A DNA stretch of 64,000 bases from Micromonospora sp. PLK6-60 (lineage in GTDB: Bacteria > Actinomycetota > Actinomycetes > Mycobacteriales > Micromonosporaceae), in NCBI RefSeq assembly GCF_019890675.1, contig NZ_JAIOAA010000017.1, forward strand, positions 1-64,000, given 5' to 3'. The notes under the pieces were generated by a model. The model did no database searches and had not been told where the DNA came from. It saw only the letters and a list, made by a program, of their open reading frames with translations. The first letter of the stretch is position 1. Every line of letters begins with the position of its first letter. Made by a program: the position numbers and the translations under genes. Shown here piece by piece: positions 41,614 through 49,122 of the stretch.

Positions 41614-42324
41614 TCAGTCCGCCGCCGCCGGCGCCGGCGCCGGGTGAGGCTGCTCCGCCGGCAGCTCCGCCGCGGTGCGCCACCAGCGGCGCGACGCCAG
41701 CGCGGCCAGCCCGGCGCCGGCCGCGTTGACCAGCACGTCATCCAGCGAGGACACCCGGTCCAGCCGGAAGACGTACTGTGCGGTCTCGACCAGGACCGAG
41801 CAGCCCGCCCCGAGCGCCAGGATCCGCGGCACGGACGCCAGCGCCGCGGATCGCATCGGGGCGAAGAACCCCAGCGCCGCGAAGATCAGCAGGTTGCCGC
41901 CGATCCCGATCGGCCCCATCGTGACCAGGTCCCGCAGCGGGACCAGGCTCACCCGGCCGGGGACGACGCCGGCCCCCGGCCCCGGCATCAGGGTCAGCCA
42001 GACCATCGGCACCGTCCCGTAGACCAGGCCCACCTCGGCCAGCGACATCCGCCACGCGGAGCTGACGCCGGCGGCTCGCCGGCCGAGCGCCAGCGCCGAC
42101 CCCACGAGCGCGGCCAACGGCAGCCCGACCAGCATCATGAGCACCACGCCGTTCTCCGTGTCGTAGCAGCCGTGCCACCGCCCGGCCAGGCACTGCGGAG
42201 CAGCCATCAGGAGCGGCCGCCGCACGACGAACGCCGCGCCCGCCAGGCCGAGGACCGCCAGGCCGAGGAGCACGATCCGACGGGTACGGCGGGGTGGGGC
42301 GGACCGGGTTGCGCTGTGCGTCAT
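41614..42324 (-). CDS. VanZ-like membrane protein
   Basis: This 236-aa protein has an N-terminal basic segment and about five to six hydrophobic helices. The VanZ-family core is visible in VSLVPLRDLV, IGGNLLIFAALGFFAPMRS, VETAQYVFRLDRVSSLDDVLVNAAG. VanZ proteins affect glycopeptide susceptibility by an unknown route, but most family members have no known function. It is the first gene of the VanZ-regulator-kinase operon and is preceded by a regulator box. Confidence 0.88.
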   Translation of the reverse strand: MTHSATRSAPPRRTRRIVLLGLAVLGLAGAAFVVRRPLLMAAPQCLAGRWHGCYDTENGVVLMMLVGLPLAALVGSALALGRRAAGVSSAWRMSLAEVGLVYGTVPMVWLTLMPGPGAGVVPGRVSLVPLRDLVTMGPIGIGGNLLIFAALGFFAPMRSAALASVPRILALGAGCSVLVETAQYVFRLDRVSSLDDVLVNAAGAGLAALASRRWWRTAAELPAEQPHPAPAPAAAD

Positions 42325-42358
42325 GCCCCCATCAAAGCCGGTGGGCCGTAGCGATGGC

Positions 42359-42388
42359 GTAAGCGGTTTGCCATACCTGCGCGATACC
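42359..42388. promoter_or_regulatory. Response regulator box 1 (vanZ operon)
   Basis: On the minus strand this holds GGTATCGCG and GGTATGGCA starting 11 bp apart, followed by an inverted GTAAGCGG element. Eleven-bp direct repeats are the usual OmpR-family target. The 30-bp block matches the one at 43695-43724 in 23 positions and lies 35 bp before the VanZ-like start. Confidence 0.65.
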
Positions 42389-42398
42389 TCCGGCTCGG

Positions 42399-43634
42399 TC
42401 AGCCGCCACCGCCGTCGCCGGGCGAGACTCCGGTGACGGCCTGCGTCTCCCGTCCGATCATCTCCGGCAAGGGCGCGTCGTCGCAGTTGGCGAGGATGAC
42501 GCCGGCCCAGCCGGTGTCCGGGTAACTGCTCCAGTTGGCGCAGACGCCGGGGTTGCCACCGGCACGCTGGATCACCCACTGGCCGCCGACGATCTCGGCC
42601 GAGGGCCCGTACGTGCCGAACGAGGCCGGGCCCAGGGGAACCTTGCCGGCGGTGAGCACGTTGGCCCAGGGCCGGTCGAGCAGCGTGCCGTCGCCGAGCG
42701 CGCGAACGAAGCGGATCAGGTCCGGTGCGGTGGCGAAGCCGCCGTCGCCGAGGGCGTCGATGAAGGCGCGGCCCGGGTTCCGACCCAGCATGTACTCGTA
42801 CGGGCTGCCCTTGTCGAGGTTGCGCAGGGCGTCGACCTGGCTGCCGTCGGCGAGCGTCAGGTACGGGTGCGCGAGGCGCCGGTCGCTGAGCCACCGCGGC
42901 CGGGTGTAGAACCCCGAGCCGGTCATGCCGCAGCGCCGGAAGATGTTCTCCTCGACGTAGTCCCAGTACGTCGTGCCGCTCACCGCCTCCACGATCAGGG
43001 CGGGGATGACGGCCTCGGCGCCGGCGTGGAACCCGTTGGGCTGGCCGGGCGTGCCCACCAGCTTCGACTGCCGGGCCCACCGTTCCTGATACTCGTGGAC
43101 CTCCGCCCGGCTCTGGAAGATCCGGTGGATGTCCTCCTCCGGGGTGTTCAGCCCGGACAGGCCGGTGAGCATGTGGTGGATGGTCACCTGCTCGGCGATG
43201 TCCGGGGCGAAACCCGTCAGGTGCCTGCCGACCGGGTCCGTCAGCCGCAGCCTGCCCTGCTGGGCGAGTTGCAGGATGGCTATCGCGTTGAACGGCTTGC
43301 CCGCCGAGCTGAGCGTGAACGCGGTGCCCTCGTGGTTGCGGATCCCCCGCTCCCGGTCGGCCATCCCGTAGCTGCGGGACAGCACCGTCCGGCCGCGGTG
43401 CGACAGCAACACCACGCCGGAGAACCTGCCGGCGGCGGCCAGTCGCGCCACGTACCGGTCGTAGGCTCCGCCGGGCCGGGTGTCCGGCGGGATCCGGTCG
43501 TGGGCGCTCGGGTGGGCGTGGGCGGTCCCGGCGAGCGGCACCCCGGCCGCCACCACGCCGGCGGTGGCCAGCCCGCCCATTCGGAACAGCCGCCGTCGGT
43601 GGATACCTGGTGCCGATGCCGATTCCATGATCAT
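42399..43634 (-). CDS. Tat-exported serine-hydrolase-like protein with altered motifs
   Basis: This 411-aa protein has a twin-arginine signal (HRRRLFRMGG, cleavage near AGTAHA) and a beta-lactamase/D-alanyl-D-alanine-carboxypeptidase fold. The SxxK motif is present (Ser110-Lys113, FTLSSAGKPF). The expected YxN reads HAG (203-205, in GFHAGAEAV) and the expected HxG reads RAG (357-359, in QRAGGNPG). It may therefore be inactive or mechanistically unusual. It is preceded by the same response-regulator box as the vanZ operon and likely belongs to that cell-envelope response. The ATG at 43634 has GAGAGG close by; ATG 43628 is an alternative. Confidence 0.8.
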   Translation of the reverse strand: MIMESASAPGIHRRRLFRMGGLATAGVVAAGVPLAGTAHAHPSAHDRIPPDTRPGGAYDRYVARLAAAGRFSGVVLLSHRGRTVLSRSYGMADRERGIRNHEGTAFTLSSAGKPFNAIAILQLAQQGRLRLTDPVGRHLTGFAPDIAEQVTIHHMLTGLSGLNTPEEDIHRIFQSRAEVHEYQERWARQSKLVGTPGQPNGFHAGAEAVIPALIVEAVSGTTYWDYVEENIFRRCGMTGSGFYTRPRWLSDRRLAHPYLTLADGSQVDALRNLDKGSPYEYMLGRNPGRAFIDALGDGGFATAPDLIRFVRALGDGTLLDRPWANVLTAGKVPLGPASFGTYGPSAEIVGGQWVIQRAGGNPGVCANWSSYPDTGWAGVILANCDDAPLPEMIGRETQAVTGVSPGDGGGG

Positions 43635-43694
43635 GGTCCTCTCCCGGTCGGTGGTGTGGCACCTCCACTGAAGACGGGAGACAGTTGCGGTGAC

Positions 43695-43724
43695 GTATGC
43701 GTTTTCCGATACGCCCGCGATACC
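43695..43724. promoter_or_regulatory. Response regulator box 2 (hydrolase-like gene)
   Basis: On the minus strand GGTATCGCG is followed after 11 bp by CGTATCGG and then by an inverted GTATGCGT element. The block matches box 1 in 23 of 30 positions, placing the hydrolase-like gene and the vanZ operon in one regulon. Confidence 0.65.
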
Positions 43725-43906
43725 CACCTGAACCTTCCCCGGCGTTCGCGCCGTTCGCAGCAGACATGACGACGACATTTGTCGATCTGGTCGCCAGATC
43801 CAGCGTCGCCGACCGGACGGCTTCAGATCCGCCCGCCCCCGTCAGGACACCCCGACCGTCGGCGACGCGGCGGGGTCGACGTTTCACTCCGGAGAGCTGA
43901 GAGCAA

Positions 43907-43920
43907 TCTAACCAGCCAGA
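43907..43920. promoter_or_regulatory. PadR-like site A
   Basis: TCTAACCAGCCAGA resembles the neighbouring TCTACCTAGCTAGA and begins 23 bp from it. It is weaker than the other two copies. Confidence 0.3.
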
Positions 43921-43929
43921 GCCGCCATG

Positions 43930-43959
43930 TCTACCTAGCTAGAGATAGCTTCCTGACAA
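43930..43959 (-). promoter_or_regulatory. Promoter with PadR-like site B
   Basis: TTGTCA (43954-43959) and TAGGTA (43932-43937) are 16 bp apart on the minus strand. TCTACCTAGCTAGA (43930-43943) covers the -10 and matches the site at the PadR gene's own promoter in 11 of 14 positions. Confidence 0.45.
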
Positions 43960-43978
43960 TACCTGGGCGAGCGCGGAC

Positions 43979-44452
43979 TCAGCGACCGAGCAGCCGCCGC
44001 AAACGCAGCACGACGGCGAGGGCCAACGCGGCCCGCAGGCACTGGACGACCTCGTCGGCCCGTTGGCGCCGGGACAACCGGCCGCCCTGGCGGACCTCGC
44101 ACAGGCCGTCCTGCCACTCCTCCAGGTAGCGGTCGCGCGCCCATGCCGGCAGCAACGCACCCGCACAGGCCAGCCCCCGCCGACTCCACCCGGTGACAAG
44201 CCACGGACCGGCCGGGGTGGGCGGCACGCCCGGCGCGGCGACCACGTCACGAAGTCGATCATTGACGCGGAGCACCAGCACGCTGCCGCCGACGACGCCG
44301 ACCCCACCCAGCATTCGCAGCGGATCCGGCACGAGGGCGAAGAGGGCGAGGAAGCCGATAGCCGTGCCGCTGATCGCCACGGCATCGACGGAGACCCTGA
44401 GGAAGAGGCCGACCTGGCGGGCGACGGAACCACCTGACGTGCTCGCGTACAC
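43979..44452 (-). CDS. Membrane protein co-transcribed with padR-type gene
   Basis: This 157-aa protein has two hydrophobic helices (about 15-35 and 38-58) and a cytoplasmic C-terminal part with RDRYLEEWQDGLCEVRQGGR, a motif I associate with actinobacterial PadR-linked membrane proteins of unknown role. The GTG at 44452 is supported by AGGAG 7 nt upstream, which overlaps the PadR stop codon. It is probably regulated by that PadR protein. No enzymatic motif was recognised. Confidence 0.7.
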   Translation of the reverse strand: MYASTSGGSVARQVGLFLRVSVDAVAISGTAIGFLALFALVPDPLRMLGGVGVVGGSVLVLRVNDRLRDVVAAPGVPPTPAGPWLVTGWSRRGLACAGALLPAWARDRYLEEWQDGLCEVRQGGRLSRRQRADEVVQCLRAALALAVVLRLRRLLGR

Positions 44453-44462
44453 CGTCGGTCTC

Positions 44463-44807
44463 CTATCCCTGATAGCCGGGTCGCGGCAGCAGGTACGCCG
44501 AGGAGGTGGGGTTGTTGCGGGCGTCCGCGTCGGCCAGGCACGAGCGGGCAGCCCGCACGCCATCGCCGGTCAGGCGGTAGTACCGACGCCGGGGCCGCCC
44601 CTGATCCTCGTGCTCGGCCGGGTCCTCCCAGAAGCTGTGCACCCAGCCCGCCGCCTCCAACCGGGCCAGGATCGGATGCAGGGTTCCCGTCTTGAGCCCC
44701 GTCTCCCGAGCGATGTCACGGCCGTAACGAGGCACGGCCGGGTCGGCGAGGAGCAGTCGCAGAACTTGGACCGTCTGGGGGGTGAGACGGGGAGCGCCAG
44801 GTGCCAT
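44463..44807 (-). CDS. PadR-family transcriptional regulator
   Basis: This 114-aa protein is a compact PadR winged helix: LTPQTVQVLRLLLADPAVPR, GRDIARETGLKTGTLHPILA, GWVHSFWED and RRRYYRLTGDGVRAA. It probably represses itself and the downstream membrane protein. TAGACT at 44815-44820 would place the transcript start at or next to the ATG (44807), and no ribosome site is present, so the mRNA is probably leaderless. Confidence 0.9.
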   Translation of the reverse strand: MAPGAPRLTPQTVQVLRLLLADPAVPRYGRDIARETGLKTGTLHPILARLEAAGWVHSFWEDPAEHEDQGRPRRRYYRLTGDGVRAARSCLADADARNNPTSSAYLLPRPGYQG

Positions 44808-44814
44808 GCGCGGA

Positions 44815-44830
44815 AGTCTAGTTAGCTAGC
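44815..44830. promoter_or_regulatory. PadR operator over its own -10
   Basis: TCTAGTTAGCTAGC (44817-44830) overlaps the predicted -10 TAGACT (44815-44820, minus strand). It is nearly repeated at 43930-43943, which points to autoregulation. Confidence 0.5.
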
Positions 44831-44864
44831 GCAGCGGGCTTCCAGTCCCGCGCATCCCGAACCG

Positions 44865-45404
44865 TCACCGGCCGGTGGACTCCAGTTGATCGAAGGCCAT
44901 GCTCCACCACGACTCCGGGTCGGCGAACGCGGACGGGTCCACCCGCATCAGGTCGGCCCGGATCGCGGCGGCGCGGGCCGCCCGCTCCCGGCCGCCCGGG
45001 TCGTTCTCGATCAGCTGCCCGAGGCGGTACAGGAACTCGACGAACGCCGCGAACGTCACGTTGACCCGCTCGAAGTTCGGCGAGTCGAGGTCCAGCAGCT
45101 CGACGCCGCCGGTCAGCGTGTCCAGGCAGAACAGCAGCTGGCTGTCCTCCGGGGAGCTGCCCAGGACGAGGTAGGTGCGCGGCCCGGCGTCGCCGATCTC
45201 GATGCGCAGCTTCGAGAACAGCTCCAGGCCCTCGACGGCGACGTCGACGGTGAACAGGATCGGCACGTCCGCCGGGAAGGCGCCGTTGGGCGGGAAGACC
45301 TCCGGCCGGATCGGGCCGAGGACGTCGTCGAACCGGTCGACCGGGAAGTGCAGCACCCCGTCGGTGCCCCACAGGCCGACGAGCTGCTCGTACGTGACGC
45401 TCAC
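44865..45404 (-). CDS. SUKH-4-like immunity protein
   Basis: This 179-aa protein resembles SUKH-4 immunity proteins: VLHFPVDRFDDVLGPIRPEV, DAGPRTYLVLGSSPEDSQLL and LDLDSPNFERVNVTFAAFVE. SUKH proteins bind and neutralise nuclease toxins. Its GTG overlaps the stop of the previous SUKH gene as GTGA. As the last gene of the toxin operon it gives the cell a second immunity protein, perhaps against a different toxin allele. Confidence 0.75.
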   Translation of the reverse strand: MSVTYEQLVGLWGTDGVLHFPVDRFDDVLGPIRPEVFPPNGAFPADVPILFTVDVAVEGLELFSKLRIEIGDAGPRTYLVLGSSPEDSQLLFCLDTLTGGVELLDLDSPNFERVNVTFAAFVEFLYRLGQLIENDPGGRERAARAAAIRADLMRVDPSAFADPESWWSMAFDQLESTGR

Positions 45405-45940
45405 TCGCCCGACTCCTCGTCGTCCTCGTCCACGGTGGTCAGGCCGTGCTCATCGAGGAACTCCCACCACTCGTCCTGCGCCGCGACATCGGCGTAGAGG
45501 GGGCCGAACACGTAGGCGGCGAGCAGGTATTCGAGGGTGGGCATCAGCTCCTCGAACTCCCCCCGGACATAGAACGGGTCGTCGCTGGTCCGCGGGAACC
45601 ACCAGACCGCCCCGGTGTCCCGCCGCAGCAGCAGCGGCTCGCGGGCCAGGTCACCCAGGTAGTACCACTCGGCGGGCTCGTCGGCCACGCCGGTGAACTC
45701 GGGCATGTTGCCGAGCATGTCCCGCCGGTAGTCGACGTCGGCGGTCCCCCACAGCTCGAAGTCACCGGCCCGGACACCGTCGGCGACCTCCAGCAGCTCC
45801 CGGACCGGCTGCGGCACCTCGGCGGGGATCTTGTCGGCCGGCGCGGCCTGCTCGATCTGCGCCCAGACCAGGGTCGCGGGCTGGTCCGCCGCCAGTTCGG
45901 CGCGCACCTCCACGATGAGTTCGCGCAGGTCGGGGTTCAA
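45401..45940 (-). CDS. SMI1/KNR4 (SUKH) family immunity protein
   Basis: This 179-aa acidic protein has a SUKH pattern (PQPVRELLEVADGVRAGDFE, LGDLAREPLLLRRDTGAVWW, FEELMPTLEYLLAAYVFGPL) and an acidic tail (DEDDEESGE). It directly follows the nuclease toxin gene, so it is the primary immunity candidate. It starts with TTG at 45940, which overlaps the toxin stop as TTGA and is supported by AGAGGTG about 5 nt upstream. Confidence 0.78.
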   Translation of the reverse strand: MNPDLRELIVEVRAELAADQPATLVWAQIEQAAPADKIPAEVPQPVRELLEVADGVRAGDFELWGTADVDYRRDMLGNMPEFTGVADEPAEWYYLGDLAREPLLLRRDTGAVWWFPRTSDDPFYVRGEFEELMPTLEYLLAAYVFGPLYADVAAQDEWWEFLDEHGLTTVDEDDEESGE

Positions 45941-46512
45941 GGGATCACCTCTATTCGGATCGGCGTACCGTCGGGCAGGTTCCCGATCTGCTGCCAGAAC
46001 TCGTTGCCCAGGTCCTGGTTCGTGTGGGAATCCAGGAGCCTCAGATTATCGACGGTGTCCGGACCGCCCAGCTGCGGATCCCACACGTGGTCGGTGTCGA
46101 GCCGGCCCAGGCGGGCCAGCAGCTTGTTCGCCATGGCCTTGCCCTCCTCGGTGGCCTTGCCGTCCGGCGGCCAGTACTTCTTGAAGATCGCCTCCCGGAC
46201 CCGTTGGCGGTATGCCTTGGTGAGCTCTGGGTCCCTGGCCACGGGGTTGGCCTGCTTGAACAGCTTGCCCTCGTCACTGAGCTTCTTCAGCGCGTTGACC
46301 TTGCGGTCGAAGGGCCCCTTCTTGTACGACGGCTTGCGCTTGATCTTGAGGACGAATTCCGGCAGATCGTTGTTACGGGTCACCGGTGGCGCCGGGATCC
46401 GCTTCTTCGGCTTCTTGGCCGCGGCCTCGACCGCCTTGCTGACCAGCTTGCCGACCTTCGGCTTCGCCACGCCGCCGCGTGACTTCGAGCCCTTCGGCTT
46501 GTGGCTAGGCAT
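45937..46512 (-). CDS. HNH-type nuclease toxin domain protein
   Basis: This 191-aa protein has a Lys-rich N-terminal part (1-70) and a C-terminal HNH-type motif: DTDHVWDPQLGGPDTVDNLR followed by LLDSHTNQDLG (Asp141, His142, Asn156, Asn165). This pattern is known from C-terminal nuclease domains of polymorphic toxins, which cut nucleic acid in target cells. It has no secretion domain of its own; that half is encoded by the upstream gene, which it overlaps by 8 bp. GGAG lies 7 nt before its ATG, so it can be translated separately. Two SUKH immunity genes follow. Confidence 0.75.
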   Translation of the reverse strand: MPSHKPKGSKSRGGVAKPKVGKLVSKAVEAAAKKPKKRIPAPPVTRNNDLPEFVLKIKRKPSYKKGPFDRKVNALKKLSDEGKLFKQANPVARDPELTKAYRQRVREAIFKKYWPPDGKATEEGKAMANKLLARLGRLDTDHVWDPQLGGPDTVDNLRLLDSHTNQDLGNEFWQQIGNLPDGTPIRIEVIP

Positions 46513-46999
46513 CCATCAGCTCCGTCAGGACCTGGTCGATCAGCAGGCCGACGATCTCCCGCGTGATCATCTGGAAGATCGGGATCTCGGCGAGCGACGC
46601 GCCGAAGGTGGCGACCGCGGTCGCGATGGCCTGCGCCACCTCGAACGCCAGGATCGCGAGCTGCACGATCACCGCGATCTTCAGGGCCAGCACGATCGCC
46701 GCGCAGATGATCAGCCCGGTGCCGACCAGCACCGCCGCCTGGGCGTAGTCCGGCAGCGTGCCCGGCCCGCTCTCGGCGTCCGTCCACCACTTCTGGAACG
46801 CCTGCACCGACTCACCGCTGTGCTGCGACCAGACCGCGGCCGCGGCCGACCCGGCCTGACCGGCGGCGGTCGCGACGGTACCGCTGAAGGTGAGCCAGGC
46901 CTGGCCCATCTCGAAGAGCTTCTCCTCGTCGGCCTCGGGCCAGGTGTACCCGATCCAACCCAACGCGGTGACCAGCTCACCGGGCAGTTGCAGCCCCAT
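46505..46999 (-). CDS. WXG100-like type VII toxin N-terminal (delivery) protein
   Basis: This 164-aa protein resembles the N-terminal part of CpnT-type and other type VII-linked toxins: LGWIGYTWPEADEEKLFEMG, SAAAAVWSQHSGESVQAFQK, then two long hydrophobic helices (about 88-150). In relatives this part is fused to the toxic domain; here it stops with TAG while the nuclease half begins in another frame 8 bp earlier. It probably pairs with the WXG100 protein encoded 4 bp upstream for export. Confidence 0.75.
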   Translation of the reverse strand: MGLQLPGELVTALGWIGYTWPEADEEKLFEMGQAWLTFSGTVATAAGQAGSAAAAVWSQHSGESVQAFQKWWTDAESGPGTLPDYAQAAVLVGTGLIICAAIVLALKIAVIVQLAILAFEVAQAIATAVATFGASLAEIPIFQMITREIVGLLIDQVLTELMDA

Positions 47000-47003
47000 G
47001 CCG

Positions 47004-47327
47004 TCAGCCCAGCTGTCCGTGCAACGTCTGGATCATGCCGGCCGTGTCCTCCTCGGCGGCCTCGTAGTTGTCGGCCATCAACGTCAGGTCACTGCCCGCC
47101 GACCCGACCTCCTCGGCCGCCTCGCCGATGCAGTCGAGCACCCAGGCCGCGACCGCGGTGTAGGCGACGCCGATCAGCGACCCGATGTCGTCACCGCCCC
47201 ACGGCTCGCCGAAACCCTGCAACTGCGACTCGAAGCTCTCCAGCTCACCGATGAACCCCTGGGCGACGTCGATCACGGTGTCCCCACCGGATCGCAGCAA
47301 CGCCGGGTCGACCTCGAAGCCGCTCAC
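47004..47327 (-). CDS. WXG100-type small secreted partner protein
   Basis: This 107-aa, mostly helical protein has a central W-G motif (GFGEPWGGDDIG), as in ESAT-6-like WXG100 proteins exported by type VII secretion. The GTG at 47327 overlaps the YbaB-like gene's stop as GTGA. It is likely the chaperone or partner of the delivery protein. No secretion-machine genes occur in the window. Confidence 0.75.
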   Translation of the reverse strand: MSGFEVDPALLRSGGDTVIDVAQGFIGELESFESQLQGFGEPWGGDDIGSLIGVAYTAVAAWVLDCIGEAAEEVGSAGSDLTLMADNYEAAEEDTAGMIQTLHGQLG

Positions 47328-47749
47328 CGGGAACCACCCCCGGCCACCCGCGTCTGGGCGTCGGTCAGCGCCTGCAGGAACGCCCCCAGCCGCGGTACGG
47401 CAGTGTCCCGGACCTCCTGCAACTGCTCGGTGAGCTGCGACAGGTCCCCGGCCGCCGGCACCGGCGCCGCGGCGCCGCGCAGCGCGTCGATGGCCGCGTT
47501 CACCGCCTCGACGACGCGGTCGCAGACCTCCTCGGAGCCCAGCCGCATCAGCCGCGGGTCCAGGCTCAGCGCCGCAAGCCGCCCGTCCGACCCGAACTCG
47601 GCCCGCACCTGCCCGTCCGCCGACTCCCCGGTCCGCCGCCGGCGCGCGGTCTCCTCGTCCTCCGGCTGGGGACTGACGGCCCGCAGCGCACCGACCGTCG
47701 CCTCCAGCATCCGGGCGAACTCCCCGTCCGCCGACTGTTTCATCGACAT
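47324..47749 (-). CDS. YbaB/EbfC-like protein
   Basis: This 141-aa protein has a charged helical N-terminus (ARMLEATVGALRAV), a small beta core (GQVRAEFGSDGRLAALSLDP) and a helical C-terminus, matching the YbaB/EbfC fold often found first in actinobacterial WXG100 toxin operons. Its role there is unknown. It opens the operon; GGGGGAGGG precedes the ATG at 47749. Confidence 0.65.
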   Translation of the reverse strand: MSMKQSADGEFARMLEATVGALRAVSPQPEDEETARRRRTGESADGQVRAEFGSDGRLAALSLDPRLMRLGSEEVCDRVVEAVNAAIDALRGAAAPVPAAGDLSQLTEQLQEVRDTAVPRLGAFLQALTDAQTRVAGGGSR

Positions 47750-47771
47750 GTGCCCTCCCCCGGTTCACCGG

Positions 47772-47799
47772 AGAATATAGTCGAGCCGTCCTTTGTCGA
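47772..47799 (-). promoter_or_regulatory. Predicted promoter of the toxin-immunity operon
   Basis: On the minus strand TCGACA (47794-47799) and TATTCT (47772-47777) are 16 bp apart, within an AT-rich TATATTCT stretch that stands out in this GC-rich region. Confidence 0.4.
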
Positions 47800-47896
47800 T
47801 GCCCGCTGGAACGAGACGGAAGTCGTACAGAAACGCGGACGACGGCTACCGTTCCGGTCGTGTCCCGAGTCGCTTCCGGTGCTGGAGGTCCCCGAC

Positions 47897-49039
47897 ATGG
47901 CGGTCCATGACGTCATCGTGGTCGGGCTCGGCGGGATGGGGAGCAGCGCCGCCTACCATCTCGCGGCGCGCGGCCAGCGGGTGCTCGGCCTGGAGCGGTT
48001 CGGGCCGGCCCACGACCGTGGGTCCAGCCACGGCGGCTCGCGCATCACCCGGCAGGCCTACTTCGAGGATCCGGCCTACGTGCCGTTGCTGCTGCGGGCG
48101 TACGAGCTGTGGGAGCGGCTGGAACGCGACGCCGGGCGGGAGATCATCTCGCTCACCGGCGGGGTCTTCGTGGGCCGGCCGGAGAGCACGGTGGTGGCCG
48201 GCAGCCTGCGCGCCGCCCGGGAGTGGGACCTGCCCCACGAACTCCTCGACGCGGGCGAGCTGCGCCGCCGCTTCCCGACGTTCACCCCGGCGGGCGACGA
48301 GGTCGCGCTCTACGAGGCCAGGGCCGGTTTCGTCCGCCCCGAGGCGACCGTCGCCGCGCACCTCGACCTCGCCGCCCGACACGGCGCCGACCTGCGCTAC
48401 GGCGAGCCGGTACGCGGTTGGCGGGTGCTGCCCGACGGCGGCGTCCAGGTCACCACCGGGCAGGCGTCCTACCGGGCGCGCCGCCTCGTCGTCTGTCCCG
48501 GGGCCTGGGCGCCGGAACTTCTCGCCGACCTCGGGGTGCCGTTGGCCGTCGAGCGGCAGGTCATGTACTGGTTCCAGCCCGGCACCGGGGTGGGCCCGTT
48601 CGCGCCGCGGCGGCATCCGATCTACATCCACGAGGACGCCGCCGGCACCCAGGTCTACGGCTTCCCGGCCATCGACGGCCCGGCGGGTGGCGCCAAGGTG
48701 GCCTTCTTCCGCCACGGTCAGCTCTGCACGCCGGAGACCATCGACCGGCGGGTGCACCCGGCGGAGGTCCGGGACATGGCCGAGCGCCTGGGATCCATCC
48801 TGCCCAGCCTCGCGGGCCCTTTCCTCCGGGCCGCCACCTGCATGTACACCAACACCCCGGACCAGCACTTCGTGATCGCCACCCATCCGGAGCACCCGCA
48901 GGTCACCGTCGCCTGCGGTTTCTCCGGCCACGGCTTCAAGTTCGTCCCGGTCGTCGGCGAGATCCTCGCCGACCTGGCGACGGACGGCGCGACCCGGCAC
49001 CCCATCGACCTGTTCGACCCGCGCCGCGACCTCTCCTGA
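47897..49039 (+). CDS. SolA/monomeric sarcosine oxidase-like FAD enzyme
   Basis: This 380-aa protein has the FAD fold VIVVGLGGMGSSAAYHLAARG, the family motif GSSHGGSRITRQAYFEDPAY, the Cys of ATCMYTNTPDQHF that forms the covalent FAD link in the family, and a closing GFSGHGFKFVPVVGE. It would oxidise an N-methyl amino acid such as sarcosine or N-methyltryptophan, releasing formaldehyde and peroxide. The ATG at 47897 has GGAGGT 7 nt upstream. It is divergent from the toxin operon. Confidence 0.88.
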   Translation: MAVHDVIVVGLGGMGSSAAYHLAARGQRVLGLERFGPAHDRGSSHGGSRITRQAYFEDPAYVPLLLRAYELWERLERDAGREIISLTGGVFVGRPESTVVAGSLRAAREWDLPHELLDAGELRRRFPTFTPAGDEVALYEARAGFVRPEATVAAHLDLAARHGADLRYGEPVRGWRVLPDGGVQVTTGQASYRARRLVVCPGAWAPELLADLGVPLAVERQVMYWFQPGTGVGPFAPRRHPIYIHEDAAGTQVYGFPAIDGPAGGAKVAFFRHGQLCTPETIDRRVHPAEVRDMAERLGSILPSLAGPFLRAATCMYTNTPDQHFVIATHPEHPQVTVACGFSGHGFKFVPVVGEILADLATDGATRHPIDLFDPRRDLS

Positions 49040-49122
49040 CCGGCGGCGGGTTCCTGGTGTCGACGGCGGTCCCCGGGCACAATGCTTCCGTCCAGTACGG
49101 CACGAGCGGACGGGGCGGGCCA

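Larger units (their letters stand above)
43635..43978. other. 344-bp control region upstream of the hydrolase-like gene
   Basis: No gene is supported here. It carries the response-regulator box (43695-43724), two TCTA-type PadR-like sites (43907-43920, 43930-43943) and a minus-strand promoter (TTGTCA/TAGGTA) at 43932-43959. The hydrolase-like gene may thus have two promoters under different regulators. Confidence 0.55.

Noticed and set aside
41614..42324. Glycopeptide resistance cluster based on the VanZ-like protein
   Set aside because: No VanH/A/X genes are present, and most VanZ-family proteins have no link to resistance.
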